DNA of 64,000 nt from Roseomonas sp. GC11 (GTDB lineage: Bacteria > Pseudomonadota > Alphaproteobacteria > Acetobacterales > Acetobacteraceae). Of the stretch, positions 8,251 to 17,800 are shown one piece after another. The stretch lies in contig NZ_JANFNY010000004.1 of NCBI RefSeq assembly GCF_024437745.1, positions 12,021-76,020 of the forward strand. Reading direction: 5' to 3'. How positions within the stretch are numbered: the first letter of the stretch is position 1; every line of letters begins with the position of its first letter. Both the position numbers and the translations under genes were made by a program. The notes beneath the pieces are model-generated. The model was not told where the DNA came from, ran no database searches, and was given only the letters and a program-made list of their open reading frames with translations.

Positions 8251-10014
8251 ATGGACCAGAAGCGCCTCCTCGCCGCAATCGCGATTTCAGTCGGCATCCT
8301 GCTCGCCTTCGACCTGTGGAAGCGCGAGACCACGCCGCCGGCGCCGCCCGCGCCGGCCGCCGTGGCCGGGCAGGCCCCCACGCCTGCCGCTCCCGTCAGC
8401 CCGGCCAGCCCGGGCAGCACGGAGGCCAGCGCCGCCGCCGCCGCCAACCGCCCGCCGCCGCAGCGCCTGAAGATCGAGAGCCCGCGCCTCTCCGGCAGCC
8501 TGCTGCTGCGCGGCGCCCGGCTCGACGACCTGGTCCTGAAGGATTACCGCGAGGCCACCACGCCAGCCTCGCCGCTGGTCCGCCTCTTCGCCCCGCGCGA
8601 GGAGTTCCAGCCCTATTTCGCCCAGTGGGGCTGGTCGGGTGCTGATGGCCGCACCCGCGTGCCGGATGCGGAGACGGACTGGAGCGTCAGCGGCGGGCCG
8701 CTCGGCCCCGATGCGCCGGTGACTCTCTCCTGGGAGAATGGCCAGGGCCAGACCTTTCAGATCATCCTGCGCCTCGACCGCAACTTCATGTTCCAGGTTG
8801 AGCAGCGCGTGATCAACGCGGCCGCCGACCCGGTGCTGGTGCTGCCCTGGAGCCGCATCCGCCGCGAGGGCACGCCGCATGTCGCCGGCTTCTACATCCT
8901 GCATGAGGGCTTCGTCGGCGTCCTCAACGACCGGCTGAGCGAGCAGACCTATAAGTCCGCCAAGGAGACGGGCGAGAAGGCGCGCGGCGTGGCGCTGGAG
9001 CAGGAGACCAGCGGTGGCTGGGCCGGCTTCACCGACAAGTACTGGCTGACGGCGCTGATGCCGGTGGATGCGGCCCAGCCGCTGCGCACCAGCTGGCGCC
9101 ATGTGGCCGAAGGCGGGCAGGATCGCTGGCAGGTGGATTTCGCCACCCCCGCGCCGATGACCGTACCGGCCGGCGGGCAGGCCGCGCTCTCCACCCGCCT
9201 CTTCGCCGGGGCCAAGGAAGTGCACCTGCTGGATGCCTACCGTGACAATCTGGGCGTCTCGAACTTCGACAAGGCGATTGATTTCGGCTGGTTCTACTTC
9301 CTGACCAAGCCGTTCTTCTACGCGCTGGACTTCCTGTTCAAGCTGTTCGGCAATTTCGGCATCGCCATCCTGGTCTTCACCATCGCGCTGAAGGCGGCCT
9401 TCTTCCCGCTGGCCAACAAGGCCTACAAGTCGATGGCGCGGATGAAGGCCCTGACGCCGAAGATGCAGGAGATCCGCGAGCGCTATAAGGACGACCCGGC
9501 CAAGGCCCAGGCCGAGATGATGGCGCTGTACCGGACGGAGAAGGTCAACCCGGCCTCCGGCTGCCTGCCGATGGTCATCCAGATCCCGGTCTTCTTCGCG
9601 CTCTACAAGGTGCTCTTCGTCACCATCGAGATGCGCCACGCGCCGTTCTTCGGCTGGATCCAGGATCTCTCCGCGCCCGACCCGACCAACCTCTTCACCC
9701 TGTTCGGGCTGATCCCGTGGGACCCGCCGGCCATGCTGCACATGCCGGTCTGGGCGATCATCATGGGCGTCACGATGTTCGTGCAGCAGAAGCTGAACCC
9801 GGCTCCGGCCGACCCGGTGCAGGCGAAGATCTTCACCTGGATGCCGGTGATCTTCACCTTCATGCTGGCGAGCTTCCCGGCCGGCCTCGTCATCTACTGG
9901 TCGTGGAACAACCTCCTCTCGGTCGCGCAGCAGGGCTACATCATGCGGCATGAGCGCGCGGCGCGGCGCGAGGAAAAGGCGCTCGGCAAGGCCGCGGCGA
10001 AGGCCAAGGGGTGA
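8251..10014 (+). CDS. yidC: Membrane protein insertase YidC
   Basis: A 587-aa inner-membrane insertase and chaperone (Oxa1 family) that works with or without SecYEG. The N-terminal transmembrane segment (LLAAIAISVGILLAFDL, residues 4-20) is followed by a Pro/Ala-rich linker and the large periplasmic domain. The C-terminal half (from about residue 350) carries the five-helix Oxa1 core, including YRTEKVNPASGCLPMVIQIPVFFALYKVL and FPAGLVIYWSWNNLLSVAQQ. The end is basic, as in the family. It lies 13 bp after yidD, and its stop overlaps the GTG start of engB. Confidence 0.96.
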   Translation: MDQKRLLAAIAISVGILLAFDLWKRETTPPAPPAPAAVAGQAPTPAAPVSPASPGSTEASAAAAANRPPPQRLKIESPRLSGSLLLRGARLDDLVLKDYREATTPASPLVRLFAPREEFQPYFAQWGWSGADGRTRVPDAETDWSVSGGPLGPDAPVTLSWENGQGQTFQIILRLDRNFMFQVEQRVINAAADPVLVLPWSRIRREGTPHVAGFYILHEGFVGVLNDRLSEQTYKSAKETGEKARGVALEQETSGGWAGFTDKYWLTALMPVDAAQPLRTSWRHVAEGGQDRWQVDFATPAPMTVPAGGQAALSTRLFAGAKEVHLLDAYRDNLGVSNFDKAIDFGWFYFLTKPFFYALDFLFKLFGNFGIAILVFTIALKAAFFPLANKAYKSMARMKALTPKMQEIRERYKDDPAKAQAEMMALYRTEKVNPASGCLPMVIQIPVFFALYKVLFVTIEMRHAPFFGWIQDLSAPDPTNLFTLFGLIPWDPPAMLHMPVWAIIMGVTMFVQQKLNPAPADPVQAKIFTWMPVIFTFMLASFPAGLVIYWSWNNLLSVAQQGYIMRHERAARREEKALGKAAAKAKG

Positions 10015-10673
10015 GCGGCCTTCTCGAAGCGCGCGACGAAGAGGAGCGCGCGGCGCTGATCGAAGAGGGGCGGCTGCTGTTCTGCCGCCCCTGCGAGTTC
10101 TATTTCGCGGCGCAGCGGCTGGACCAGCTCCCGCCGCCGCGCCTGCCGGAGGTGGCCTTCTGCGGCCGCTCCAATGTCGGCAAGTCCTCGCTGGTGAACG
10201 CGCTGACCGGGCAGAACAGCCTGGCGCGCGTCTCCTCCACGCCGGGGCGGACGAAGCAGCTGAACTTCTTCGACCTCGGCGGGCGCCTCGCCCTCGTGGA
10301 CATGCCCGGCTATGGCTATGCCCAGGCCTCGAAGAGCGTGAAGGAGGACTGGCAGGGGTTGATGTTCGACTTCCTGCGCGGCCGCCCCAACCTGCGCCGG
10401 GTGATCCTGCTGCTCGATGCCCGCATCGAGACCAAGGCGTCCGACCGCGCAGCGATGGAACTGCTTTCCGAGGCGGCGGTGACCTTCCAGATCGTGCTGA
10501 CCAAGGCCGACAGCGCCAAGCCCTACTGGCTGAAGCAGCGGCAGGAGGAGGCGGCGGCGCTGGTGAAGAAGCACACCGCCGCGCATCCGCTGGTCATCAC
10601 CACCAGCAGCGAGACCGGGCTCGGCATCCCGGAACTGCGCGCCGAACTGACGGCGCTGGCCGAGCCGGCCTGA
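10011..10673 (+). CDS. engB: Ribosome biogenesis GTP-binding protein EngB (YihA/YsxC)
   Basis: A 220-aa cytoplasmic GTPase needed for large ribosomal subunit assembly. The P-loop is GRSNVGKSSLVNAL (residues 52-65), switch I/G2 is SSTPGRTKQLNFF, G3 is LVDMPGYGYA, G4 is LTKADS and the G5 region is TSSETGLG. The long N-terminal extension (about 45 residues) is common in alphaproteobacterial homologues. The GTG start overlaps the yidC stop (GTGA), so translation is likely coupled. Confidence 0.95.
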   Translation: MSGLLEARDEEERAALIEEGRLLFCRPCEFYFAAQRLDQLPPPRLPEVAFCGRSNVGKSSLVNALTGQNSLARVSSTPGRTKQLNFFDLGGRLALVDMPGYGYAQASKSVKEDWQGLMFDFLRGRPNLRRVILLLDARIETKASDRAAMELLSEAAVTFQIVLTKADSAKPYWLKQRQEEAAALVKKHTAAHPLVITTSSETGLGIPELRAELTALAEPA

Positions 10674-10674
10674 G

Positions 10675-10822
10675 GGGGCTTTCCTGAGGGGGCTTTGCCC
10701 CCTCAACCCCCAGCAGGGGACAGGGTCCCCTGCACCCGCCATCAGGGGGGACTCACGAAAGGGTTTCCAAAGGCCTCAGGCCTTTGGTGGGGAGAGTTTG
10801 AGAGGGGCGAAGCCCCTCTCAA
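10675..10822 (+). repeat. Composite palindromic intergenic repeat, copy B (full length)
   Basis: It contains, in order, a GAGGGGGC/GCCCCCTC hairpin, a GCAGGGGAC/GTCCCCTGC hairpin, then the core (10761-10822) with the AAAGGCCT palindrome and the 11-bp TTGAGAGGGGC stem with a GAA loop. It fills the engB-argB gap. The loop differs from copy A (GGA) while the stem is conserved. Confidence 0.85.
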
Positions 10823-10918
10823 GGCTGCGCGCCATGCCAGGGCTTGGCAGCCGCCCTTGACCCTCTCGCCCGGCTTCCCTATGGCGAAGCGCCAAACGGG
10901 ACCGGACGAGACAGGGCC

Positions 10919-11803
10919 ATGACCGACGACGCGCGCAACCAGATGGAAATCCTCGCCGGTGCGCTGCCCTTCCTGAAGCGCTATGACGAGCAGATCGTCG
11001 TCGTGAAGTATGGTGGCCACGCCATGGGCGAGGAGGCCGCCGCCGCTCGCTTCGGCCGTGACATCGCGCTGTTGGAGCAGATGGGGGTCAACCCCGTGGT
11101 GGTCCATGGCGGCGGGCCGCAGATCAACGCCATGCTGAAGCGGCTGAATGTGCAGTCCAGCTTCGTCAACGGCCTGCGCGTCACCGATGCGGCGGTGGTC
11201 GATGTGGTGGAGATGGTGCTCTCCGGCACCGTCAACAAGCAGGTGGCCGACTGCATCACCCGCGCCGGCGCCATCTCGGTTGGCATTTCCGGCAAGGATG
11301 GCGGGCTGATCCGTGCCAGGAAGCTGACCCGCACCTACCGCGACCCGGACAGCAACATCGAGAAGGTGCTGGACCTCGGCTTCGTCGGTGAGCCGGAGCA
11401 TGTGGACCCGCAGGTGCTGGAGCTGCTGATCGCCGCCGATATCGTGCCGGTGGTGGCGCCGGTGGGTGTCGGGGCCGATGGCCAGACCTACAACATCAAC
11501 GCGGATACGGCGGCGGGCGCCATCGCGGGGGCGCTGAGCGCCTCCCGCCTGCTGATGCTGACCGACGTGCCCGGCGTGTTGGACGCTGACAAGAAGCTGA
11601 TCCCGGAGATGACGGTGGCCCAGGCCAAGGCCGGCATCGCCGAGGGCTGGATCTCGGGTGGCATGATCCCGAAGATCGAAACCTGCATCTACGCGATCGA
11701 GCAGGGCGTGAAGGGTGCGGTGATCGTCGATGGCAGGGTGCCGCATGCGGTGCTGATCGAGCTGTTCACCGATGGCGGCGCCGGCACCCTGATCGTCCCC
11801 TGA
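10919..11803 (+). CDS. argB: Acetylglutamate kinase
   Basis: A 294-aa cytoplasmic kinase that phosphorylates N-acetyl-L-glutamate, the second step of arginine synthesis. Motifs: [10 protein letters not shown] (ATP phosphate loop, residues 22-31), [10 protein letters not shown] (substrate loop), [28 protein letters not shown] and the C-terminal [18 protein letters not shown] with the conserved Lys. The start chosen at 10919 gives the family length; an upstream in-frame ATG would add a stretch derived from the adjacent repeat. A strong GC hairpin follows the stop. In many related genomes argB follows engB, as here. Confidence 0.95.
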   Translation: MTDDARNQMEILAGALPFLKRYDEQIVVVKYGGHAMGEEAAAARFGRDIALLEQMGVNPVVVHGGGPQINAMLKRLNVQSSFVNGLRVTDAAVVDVVEMVLSGTVNKQVADCITRAGAISVGISGKDGGLIRARKLTRTYRDPDSNIEKVLDLGFVGEPEHVDPQVLELLIAADIVPVVAPVGVGADGQTYNINADTAAGAIAGALSASRLLMLTDVPGVLDADKKLIPEMTVAQAKAGIAEGWISGGMIPKIETCIYAIEQGVKGAVIVDGRVPHAVLIELFTDGGAGTLIVP

Positions 11804-11810
11804 GACCGGC

Positions 11811-11844
11811 GGGGCCGGGGCGGCGCATCCTCCGCCCCGGCCCC
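11811..11844 (+). terminator. GC-rich hairpin after argB
   Basis: A perfect 13-bp stem (11811-11823 with 11832-11844) and an 8-nt loop, 7 bp after the argB stop. The following sequence is only weakly T-rich, so it may terminate less efficiently or act as a 3' stabiliser. Confidence 0.6.
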
Positions 11845-11929
11845 CTTGCTCCCCTGGGCCGGAGCCCCCCGGCCCGAGTACAGCACCCCCCGTCCCGGCT
11901 CTGACCGGCAGCTTGAAAAAAAGCTGGCG

Positions 11930-11958
11930 TTGACAGGAGGGGGAGGCACCCCGATACC
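11930..11958 (+). promoter_or_regulatory. dapD: Possible sigma70-type promoter for dapD-dapE
   Basis: TTGACA at 11930-11935, a 17-bp spacer, then GATACC at 11953-11958, 44 bp before the dapD start. The -35 is perfect and the -10 is weak. Confidence 0.4.
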
Positions 11959-12001
11959 CGCGCGCACCTATTTGATGCGCAGCCTGACGGGGTGATCAGC
12001 C

Positions 12002-12829
12002 ATGGACCTTGCCGCCACCATTGAAGCGCTGTGGGAACGCCGCGCCGAGCTTTCGCCCGCGACCCGCGGTGCCGAGCGCGAGGCGATCGAGGGCGCCCTG
12101 GAACTGCTCGATTCCGGCCAGGCCCGCGTGGCGGAGCCGGACGGGCAGGGTGGCTGGAAGGTCAATCAGTGGCTGAAGCAGGCGGTGCTGCTCTCCTTCC
12201 GCCTGGAGGACAGCGTGCCGATGGGCGTGGGCGTCACCGCCTATGACAAGGTGCCGCTGAAGTTCCAGGGCTGGGGTGATAACCAGTTCCGCGCCGCCGG
12301 CTTCCGCGCCGTGCCGGGCGCCGTGGTGCGGCGCTCTGCCTTCATCGGCAAGGGCGTGGTGCTGATGCCCTCCTTCGTCAATCTCGGCGCCTATGTGGAC
12401 GAGAACACGATGGTGGACACCTGGGCCACCATCGGCTCCTGCGCCCAGATCGGCAAGAACTGCCACATCTCCGGCGGTGCCGGCATTGGCGGCGTGCTGG
12501 AGCCGCTGCAGGCCAACCCGGTGGTGATCGGCGATAACTGCTTCATCGGCGCCCGCTCCGAGGTGGCCGAGGGTGTGATCGTGGGCGAGGGCAGCGTGCT
12601 CTCGATGGGGGTCTATCTCGGCGCCTCGACCAAGATCATCGACCGCGCGACGGGCGAGATCTTCATCGGCAAGGTGCCGCCCTATTCGGTGCTGGTGCCG
12701 GGCACCCTGCCGGGCAAGCCGCTGCCGGATGGCACGCCGGGGCCGAACCTCTACTGCGCCGTCATCGTCAAGCGCGTGGATGCGCAGACCCGCAGCAAGA
12801 CCTCCATCAACGAGCTGCTGCGCGACTGA
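12002..12829 (+). CDS. dapD: 2,3,4,5-tetrahydropyridine-2,6-dicarboxylate N-succinyltransferase
   Basis: A 275-aa succinyl-CoA-dependent transferase of the lysine and meso-diaminopimelate pathway, which supplies peptidoglycan. The N-terminal helical domain ([15 protein letters not shown]...[11 protein letters not shown]) precedes a left-handed beta-helix of hexapeptide repeats ([40 protein letters not shown]). The C-terminal strand includes [20 protein letters not shown]. Length equals the family norm (274 aa). It is followed 13 bp later by dapE, the enzyme that later removes the succinyl group, so the two form an operon. Confidence 0.96.
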   Translation: MDLAATIEALWERRAELSPATRGAEREAIEGALELLDSGQARVAEPDGQGGWKVNQWLKQAVLLSFRLEDSVPMGVGVTAYDKVPLKFQGWGDNQFRAAGFRAVPGAVVRRSAFIGKGVVLMPSFVNLGAYVDENTMVDTWATIGSCAQIGKNCHISGGAGIGGVLEPLQANPVVIGDNCFIGARSEVAEGVIVGEGSVLSMGVYLGASTKIIDRATGEIFIGKVPPYSVLVPGTLPGKPLPDGTPGPNLYCAVIVKRVDAQTRSKTSINELLRD

Positions 12830-12842
12830 GGACGAGGACGCC

Positions 12843-13988
12843 ATGGACCCGCTTCCGCTCCTTCAGGACCTGATCCGCTGCCCGAGCGTGACGCCCGCGG
12901 AGGGCGGGGCGCTGGGGGTGCTGGAGGCGGTGCTGGCGCCGCTCGGCTTCACCTGCACCCGGCTCGTCTTCGGCCCGCCCGAGGGTGAGGCGGGGGAGGC
13001 GGTGGAGAACCTCTTCGCCCGGCGTGGCACGGGCGCGCCGCATCTCTGCTTCGCCGGGCATACCGATGTGGTGCCGCCCGGCGACCCGGCGCTGTGGAGC
13101 ACCGACCCCTTCGGTGCCGAGCTGCGCGACGGGCTGGTGATGGGCCGTGGCGCGACGGACATGAAGGGCGGCATCGCCGCCTGGGTGGCCGCCATTGCCC
13201 GCCTGCCGCGCGACCTGCCCGGCAGCCTCTCCCTGCTGATCACCGGCGATGAGGAGGGGCCTGCCCATTACGGCACGGTCAAGGTGCTGGAATGGATGGC
13301 GCAGAACGGCCATACGCCGGATATGTGCATCGTCGGCGAGCCCACCAGCAAGGTGGCGCTGGGCGATACCATCAAGATCGGCCGGCGCGGCAGCATGAAT
13401 GCCGCCATCACCCTGCACGGGGTGCAGGGGCATGCGGCCTATCCGCAGCGGGCGGATAACCCCATCCACCGCCTGGTCCGGGTGCTGCACCGGCTGACCG
13501 CCACGCCGCTCGACCAGGGTAGCGCGTGGTTCGAGGCCTCCACCCTCCAGGTGACGAGCTTCGATGTCGGCAACCCCGCCACCAATGTCATCCCCGGCGT
13601 GGCGCGGGCGAAGCTGAACATCCGCTTCAACGACCTGCACAGCAGTGCCTCGCTCACCGCCCTGCTGCACGCGGCGCTGGAGGCCGAGGGTGCGCGCTAT
13701 GAGCTGCGGACGGAATGCTCCGGCGAGAGCTTCCTGACCCAGCCCGGCGCCTTTGTGGAGGCGCTCTCGGCCGCCACCCTGGCCGTCACCGGGCGGGCGC
13801 CGCAGCTGGATACGGGGGGCGGCACTTCGGATGCGCGCTTCATCGCCCGCTATTGCCCGGTGGCCGAGCTGGGCGCGGTGGGTGCCACCATGCACAAGGC
13901 GGATGAATCGACCCCCGTGGACGAGCTGCGCGCCCTGGCCGATCTCTATGCCGAGGTGGTGCGCCGCCTGCTCGCGGCCCCGGGCTGA
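12843..13988 (+). CDS. dapE: Succinyl-diaminopimelate desuccinylase
   Basis: A 381-aa di-zinc M20 peptidase-family enzyme that hydrolyses N-succinyl-LL-diaminopimelate in lysine and cell-wall synthesis. Metal and catalytic motifs: FAGHTDVVPPGD (His), GRGATDMKGGIAAWVA (bridging Asp), TGDEEGPAHYGT (Glu pair), VGEPTS, and HKADESTP near the C-terminus (last His). A dimerisation domain (residues about 180-290) contains HGVQGHAAYPQRADNPIH. The ATG at 12843 follows a GAGGACG ribosome site, 13 bp after dapD. Confidence 0.95.
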   Translation: MDPLPLLQDLIRCPSVTPAEGGALGVLEAVLAPLGFTCTRLVFGPPEGEAGEAVENLFARRGTGAPHLCFAGHTDVVPPGDPALWSTDPFGAELRDGLVMGRGATDMKGGIAAWVAAIARLPRDLPGSLSLLITGDEEGPAHYGTVKVLEWMAQNGHTPDMCIVGEPTSKVALGDTIKIGRRGSMNAAITLHGVQGHAAYPQRADNPIHRLVRVLHRLTATPLDQGSAWFEASTLQVTSFDVGNPATNVIPGVARAKLNIRFNDLHSSASLTALLHAALEAEGARYELRTECSGESFLTQPGAFVEALSAATLAVTGRAPQLDTGGGTSDARFIARYCPVAELGAVGATMHKADESTPVDELRALADLYAEVVRRLLAAPG

Positions 13989-14188
13989 CGCGCCCCTTCC
14001 GCGCTGTTTCCTGGAATTTTTCACCCTGGGGTTGAGGCTTCCCGGAGCCTCGACTCTCGCCGTCTCCCGCTGATGTGCTATCATCTCGCGGAAGGGCAGC
14101 GGGCGGCTTCGCCGGCTGCCCTGGCGTGTTCCTGGCCGCTGCCTGGGCAGGCCGCCGAAGCCTTCTCCTGGAGAAAGATCGAGCCGGC

Positions 14189-15574
<1,386 letters not shown>

Positions 15575-15619
15575 TTCCCTGCCGCCCGCCCGCGCCCCGA
15601 CGTGGCGGCATGCCCACAG

Positions 15620-15655
15620 GAAAAAGTTTTTTGGTTCTTTTTTCCAAAAAAGAAC
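15620..15655. terminator. AT-rich bidirectional hairpin terminator, repeat copy 1
   Basis: A 36-bp sequence with a 10-bp stem GTTCTTTTTT/AAAAAAGAAC, preceded by A5 G T6. It lies between convergent pleD and rpmG. The identical 36 bp occur again at 27033-27068, so this is a dispersed element. Confidence 0.75.
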
Positions 15656-15679
15656 CCTTCTCTTTTCCCTGAAACGCGA

Positions 15680-15706
15680 AAAGGCCGCCCTTGCCGGACG
15701 GCCTTT
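15680..15706 (-). terminator. rpmG: Hairpin terminator of rpmG
   Basis: Stem AAAGGCCG/CGGCCTTT (15680-15687 with 15699-15706), extendable by a G-T wobble. It is 39 bp beyond the rpmG stop on the minus strand and is followed by T-rich sequence in that direction. Confidence 0.65.
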
Positions 15707-15744
15707 CCCGGAAGCGTGCCGCGCGGGCGTGCCGCGCGCGGGGC

Positions 15745-15912
15745 TTACTTGATCTTGGATTCGCGGAACGCGACGTGCTTGCGCACGACCGGGTCATACT
15801 TCCGCATCTCCATCTTGCCGGTGGAGTTGCGGGTGTTCTTCTTGGTCACATAGAAGTAACCGGTGTCAGCGGTGCTGACGAGCTTGATCAGAATGGTGTT
15901 CGACTTGGCCAT
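15745..15912 (-). CDS. rpmG: 50S ribosomal protein L33
   Basis: A 55-aa basic protein: [20 protein letters not shown], then [20 protein letters not shown] and [15 protein letters not shown]. This is the canonical zinc-independent L33 of alphaproteobacteria (no CxxC pairs) at the exact family length. It is a component of the large ribosomal subunit near the E site. Monocistronic, with its own terminator. Confidence 0.96.
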   Translation of the reverse strand: MAKSNTILIKLVSTADTGYFYVTKKNTRNSTGKMEMRKYDPVVRKHVAFRESKIK

Positions 15913-16046
15913 GACATTCTTCCGTGGGCGCCGACGGGCACCCCAAGCCCGGCGGCAAGAGGCCGCGCACCCGGGTGCGACGCGAGAGGCCGCAACCTAG
16001 CCATCTGAGCGTTCCAGTCAAGGAGAACCTGGGATTCGTACCCGCC

Positions 16047-17606
16047 TCAGCGCGGCAGGGCAGCCCTGTAGGCGGCGGGGTTGTCGAGGAGGAAGCGGGC
16101 GGCCTGGGGGTCGAGGTCGCGCCCCTCGGCGGGGGGGCAGGCGGCGCGCAGGGCGGCGACCTCGCTGCCCGGCACGGGGGCGCGGGCCTGGCGCAGGCGG
16201 GCCAGCACGGCGCCCATGGGCGCCGTGCCGCTGGCGAGCGCCTGGAGCCCGCTGCGCGCCGCGTCCTGCCCCAGGCTGGTGCAGAGGGCGGGCAGCACGC
16301 CCAGGCCCTGCACCGGCCAGCCGGCCGGCGCCAGCACGCGCGACCAGGAGATGAGCACCTCCGCCCCGTTGGGCAGGGGGATGACGATCTGGATCAGCCC
16401 CTTGCCCAGCGTGGCGCTGCCCACCACCACGGCGCGGCCGCGGTCCCCCAGGGCGGCGGCGACGATCTCCGCGGCGCTGGCGGTGCGGCCATCGACGAGG
16501 ATGACCAGCGGCAGGCCACGCGCCAGATCGCTGCCCCCGGCCTCCCAGACGCGGCGGGCATCCGGGTGGCGGCCGAGGCTCTGGGCCACCAGCCCATCCG
16601 TCAGGAAGGTATCGGCCACGCTCATCGCTTGGGTCAGCACGCCGCCGCGATTGCCGCGCAGGTCCAGCACCAGCCCGCGCGGCGGGGTGGGGCTGGCGAA
16701 GGCGCTGGCCAGGGCCTCCGCCAGCTGCTCCGTGCTGTTGGTGGAAAAGACGCCGAGGCGCATCCACAGGATGCCATCCTGCAACTCGGCCTGGAGCGGT
16801 TGCAGCGCCTGGGTGGCGCGGCGCAGCACCACGCTGAGGCGCTGCCCGCCGCGCCGCAGTTCCAGTTCCACGGCGCTGCCCGGCGGGCCTTCCAGCAGCT
16901 CCGCCGCCAGCAGGATGCGGCTGGCGGAGACGGGCACGCCATCGATGCTGCGCAGCTCGTCACCCTCGCGCAGGCCGGCGCGGGCGGCCTCGCCCTCCGG
17001 TGTCAGGGTGGCGATCACCAGCGCCTCGCGCGGGCCGGCGGCGACGCGCAGGCCCAGGCCGGATTGCCCGACGCGGCGCTGCCGGGCCTGCCAGGCCTCT
17101 TCCGCCGTGATGTAGCGGCTGTAGGGGTCGAGATGGTTGAACACCTCGTCGAAGCCGGCCTGGAGCAGGCGTTCCACCCCGGCCCGGCGCAGCGTGGCGG
17201 AGGCTGCCCAGGCTTCGGCATAGAAAAGGGCGAGGCTGTCGGCCAGTGCTTCCACCGCGGCGCGCGGGGAGGTGCCGCGCCCGGCGGGGGTGGCGGCCGC
17301 GCCCGGCACTGGGGCTTCGCGCAGCAGGCTGGGGCCAAGGCGCAGGCGGAGCTGGCCGCCCTGGGCCTCAGCCCCCAGGCCGGGGTCGATGGCCGTGAGG
17401 CCGCGCAGCGACCAAAGGGCGAGATCTCCCGGTGCCGCGGCTTCCAGGTGGCGTTCGGCGATGGCGGCGAAGGCCTCGCGCAGCACGGCGCGGAGCTGGG
17501 CGCGAGAGAACTCGCCCTGGGCTTGCGCCTGGGCCTGGGCTTGGGCGGGCCTGGCGGCGTGCAGCGGGCCGAGCAGGCCCAGCATCAGCGCCGCCAGCAG
17601 CTTCAA
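16047..17606 (-). CDS. S41-family C-terminal processing protease with PDZ domain
   Basis: A 519-aa exported serine protease of the CtpA/Prc class. The N-terminus KLLAALMLGLLGPLHAARPAQA is a Sec signal peptide ending at AQA. A PDZ segment (VAAGPREALVIATLTPEGEA, then AGLREGDELRSIDG) precedes the S41 domain with RGLVLDLRGNRGGVLTQA. The nucleophile region is DGRTASAAEIVAAAL and the Lys is in ATLGKG, so it looks active. The TTG at 17606 is chosen because it gives a normal signal peptide; the first ATG (17585) removes its basic start. Upstream in-frame codons fall in repeat copy C. It is downstream of rnr on the same strand. The substrate is unknown, and the leader next to the start is repeat-derived. 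Confidence 0.82.
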   Translation of the reverse strand: MKLLAALMLGLLGPLHAARPAQAQAQAQAQGEFSRAQLRAVLREAFAAIAERHLEAAAPGDLALWSLRGLTAIDPGLGAEAQGGQLRLRLGPSLLREAPVPGAAATPAGRGTSPRAAVEALADSLALFYAEAWAASATLRRAGVERLLQAGFDEVFNHLDPYSRYITAEEAWQARQRRVGQSGLGLRVAAGPREALVIATLTPEGEAARAGLREGDELRSIDGVPVSASRILLAAELLEGPPGSAVELELRRGGQRLSVVLRRATQALQPLQAELQDGILWMRLGVFSTNSTEQLAEALASAFASPTPPRGLVLDLRGNRGGVLTQAMSVADTFLTDGLVAQSLGRHPDARRVWEAGGSDLARGLPLVILVDGRTASAAEIVAAALGDRGRAVVVGSATLGKGLIQIVIPLPNGAEVLISWSRVLAPAGWPVQGLGVLPALCTSLGQDAARSGLQALASGTAPMGAVLARLRQARAPVPGSEVAALRAACPPAEGRDLDPQAARFLLDNPAAYRAALPR

Positions 17607-17622
17607 AATGCGGCGCTTGCTC

Positions 17623-17768
17623 TTGAGAGGGGCTTCGCCCCTCTCAAACTCTCCCCACCAAAGGCCTGAGGCCTTTGGAAACCCTTTCTGAAGGGGGGGG
17701 CAGGAGGCCCTGTCTCCTGTCCCAGGAACAAAAGAGGGGCGGGTGTGGGGGGGCAAAGCCCCCTCAAC
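17623..17768 (-). repeat. Composite palindromic intergenic repeat, copy C
   Basis: This is copy B's arrangement on the opposite strand: the 11-bp GAGAGGGGC stem with a GAA loop (17623-17647), the AAAGGCCT palindrome (about 17658-17678), a degenerate middle hairpin and a GGGGGCTTTGCCCCC hairpin near 17745-17765. It sits between rnr and the S41 protease, directly against the protease start. Confidence 0.82.
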
Positions 17769-17800
17769 TTCGCAGGCGCCAGGAATGTCCAAACAGTCTC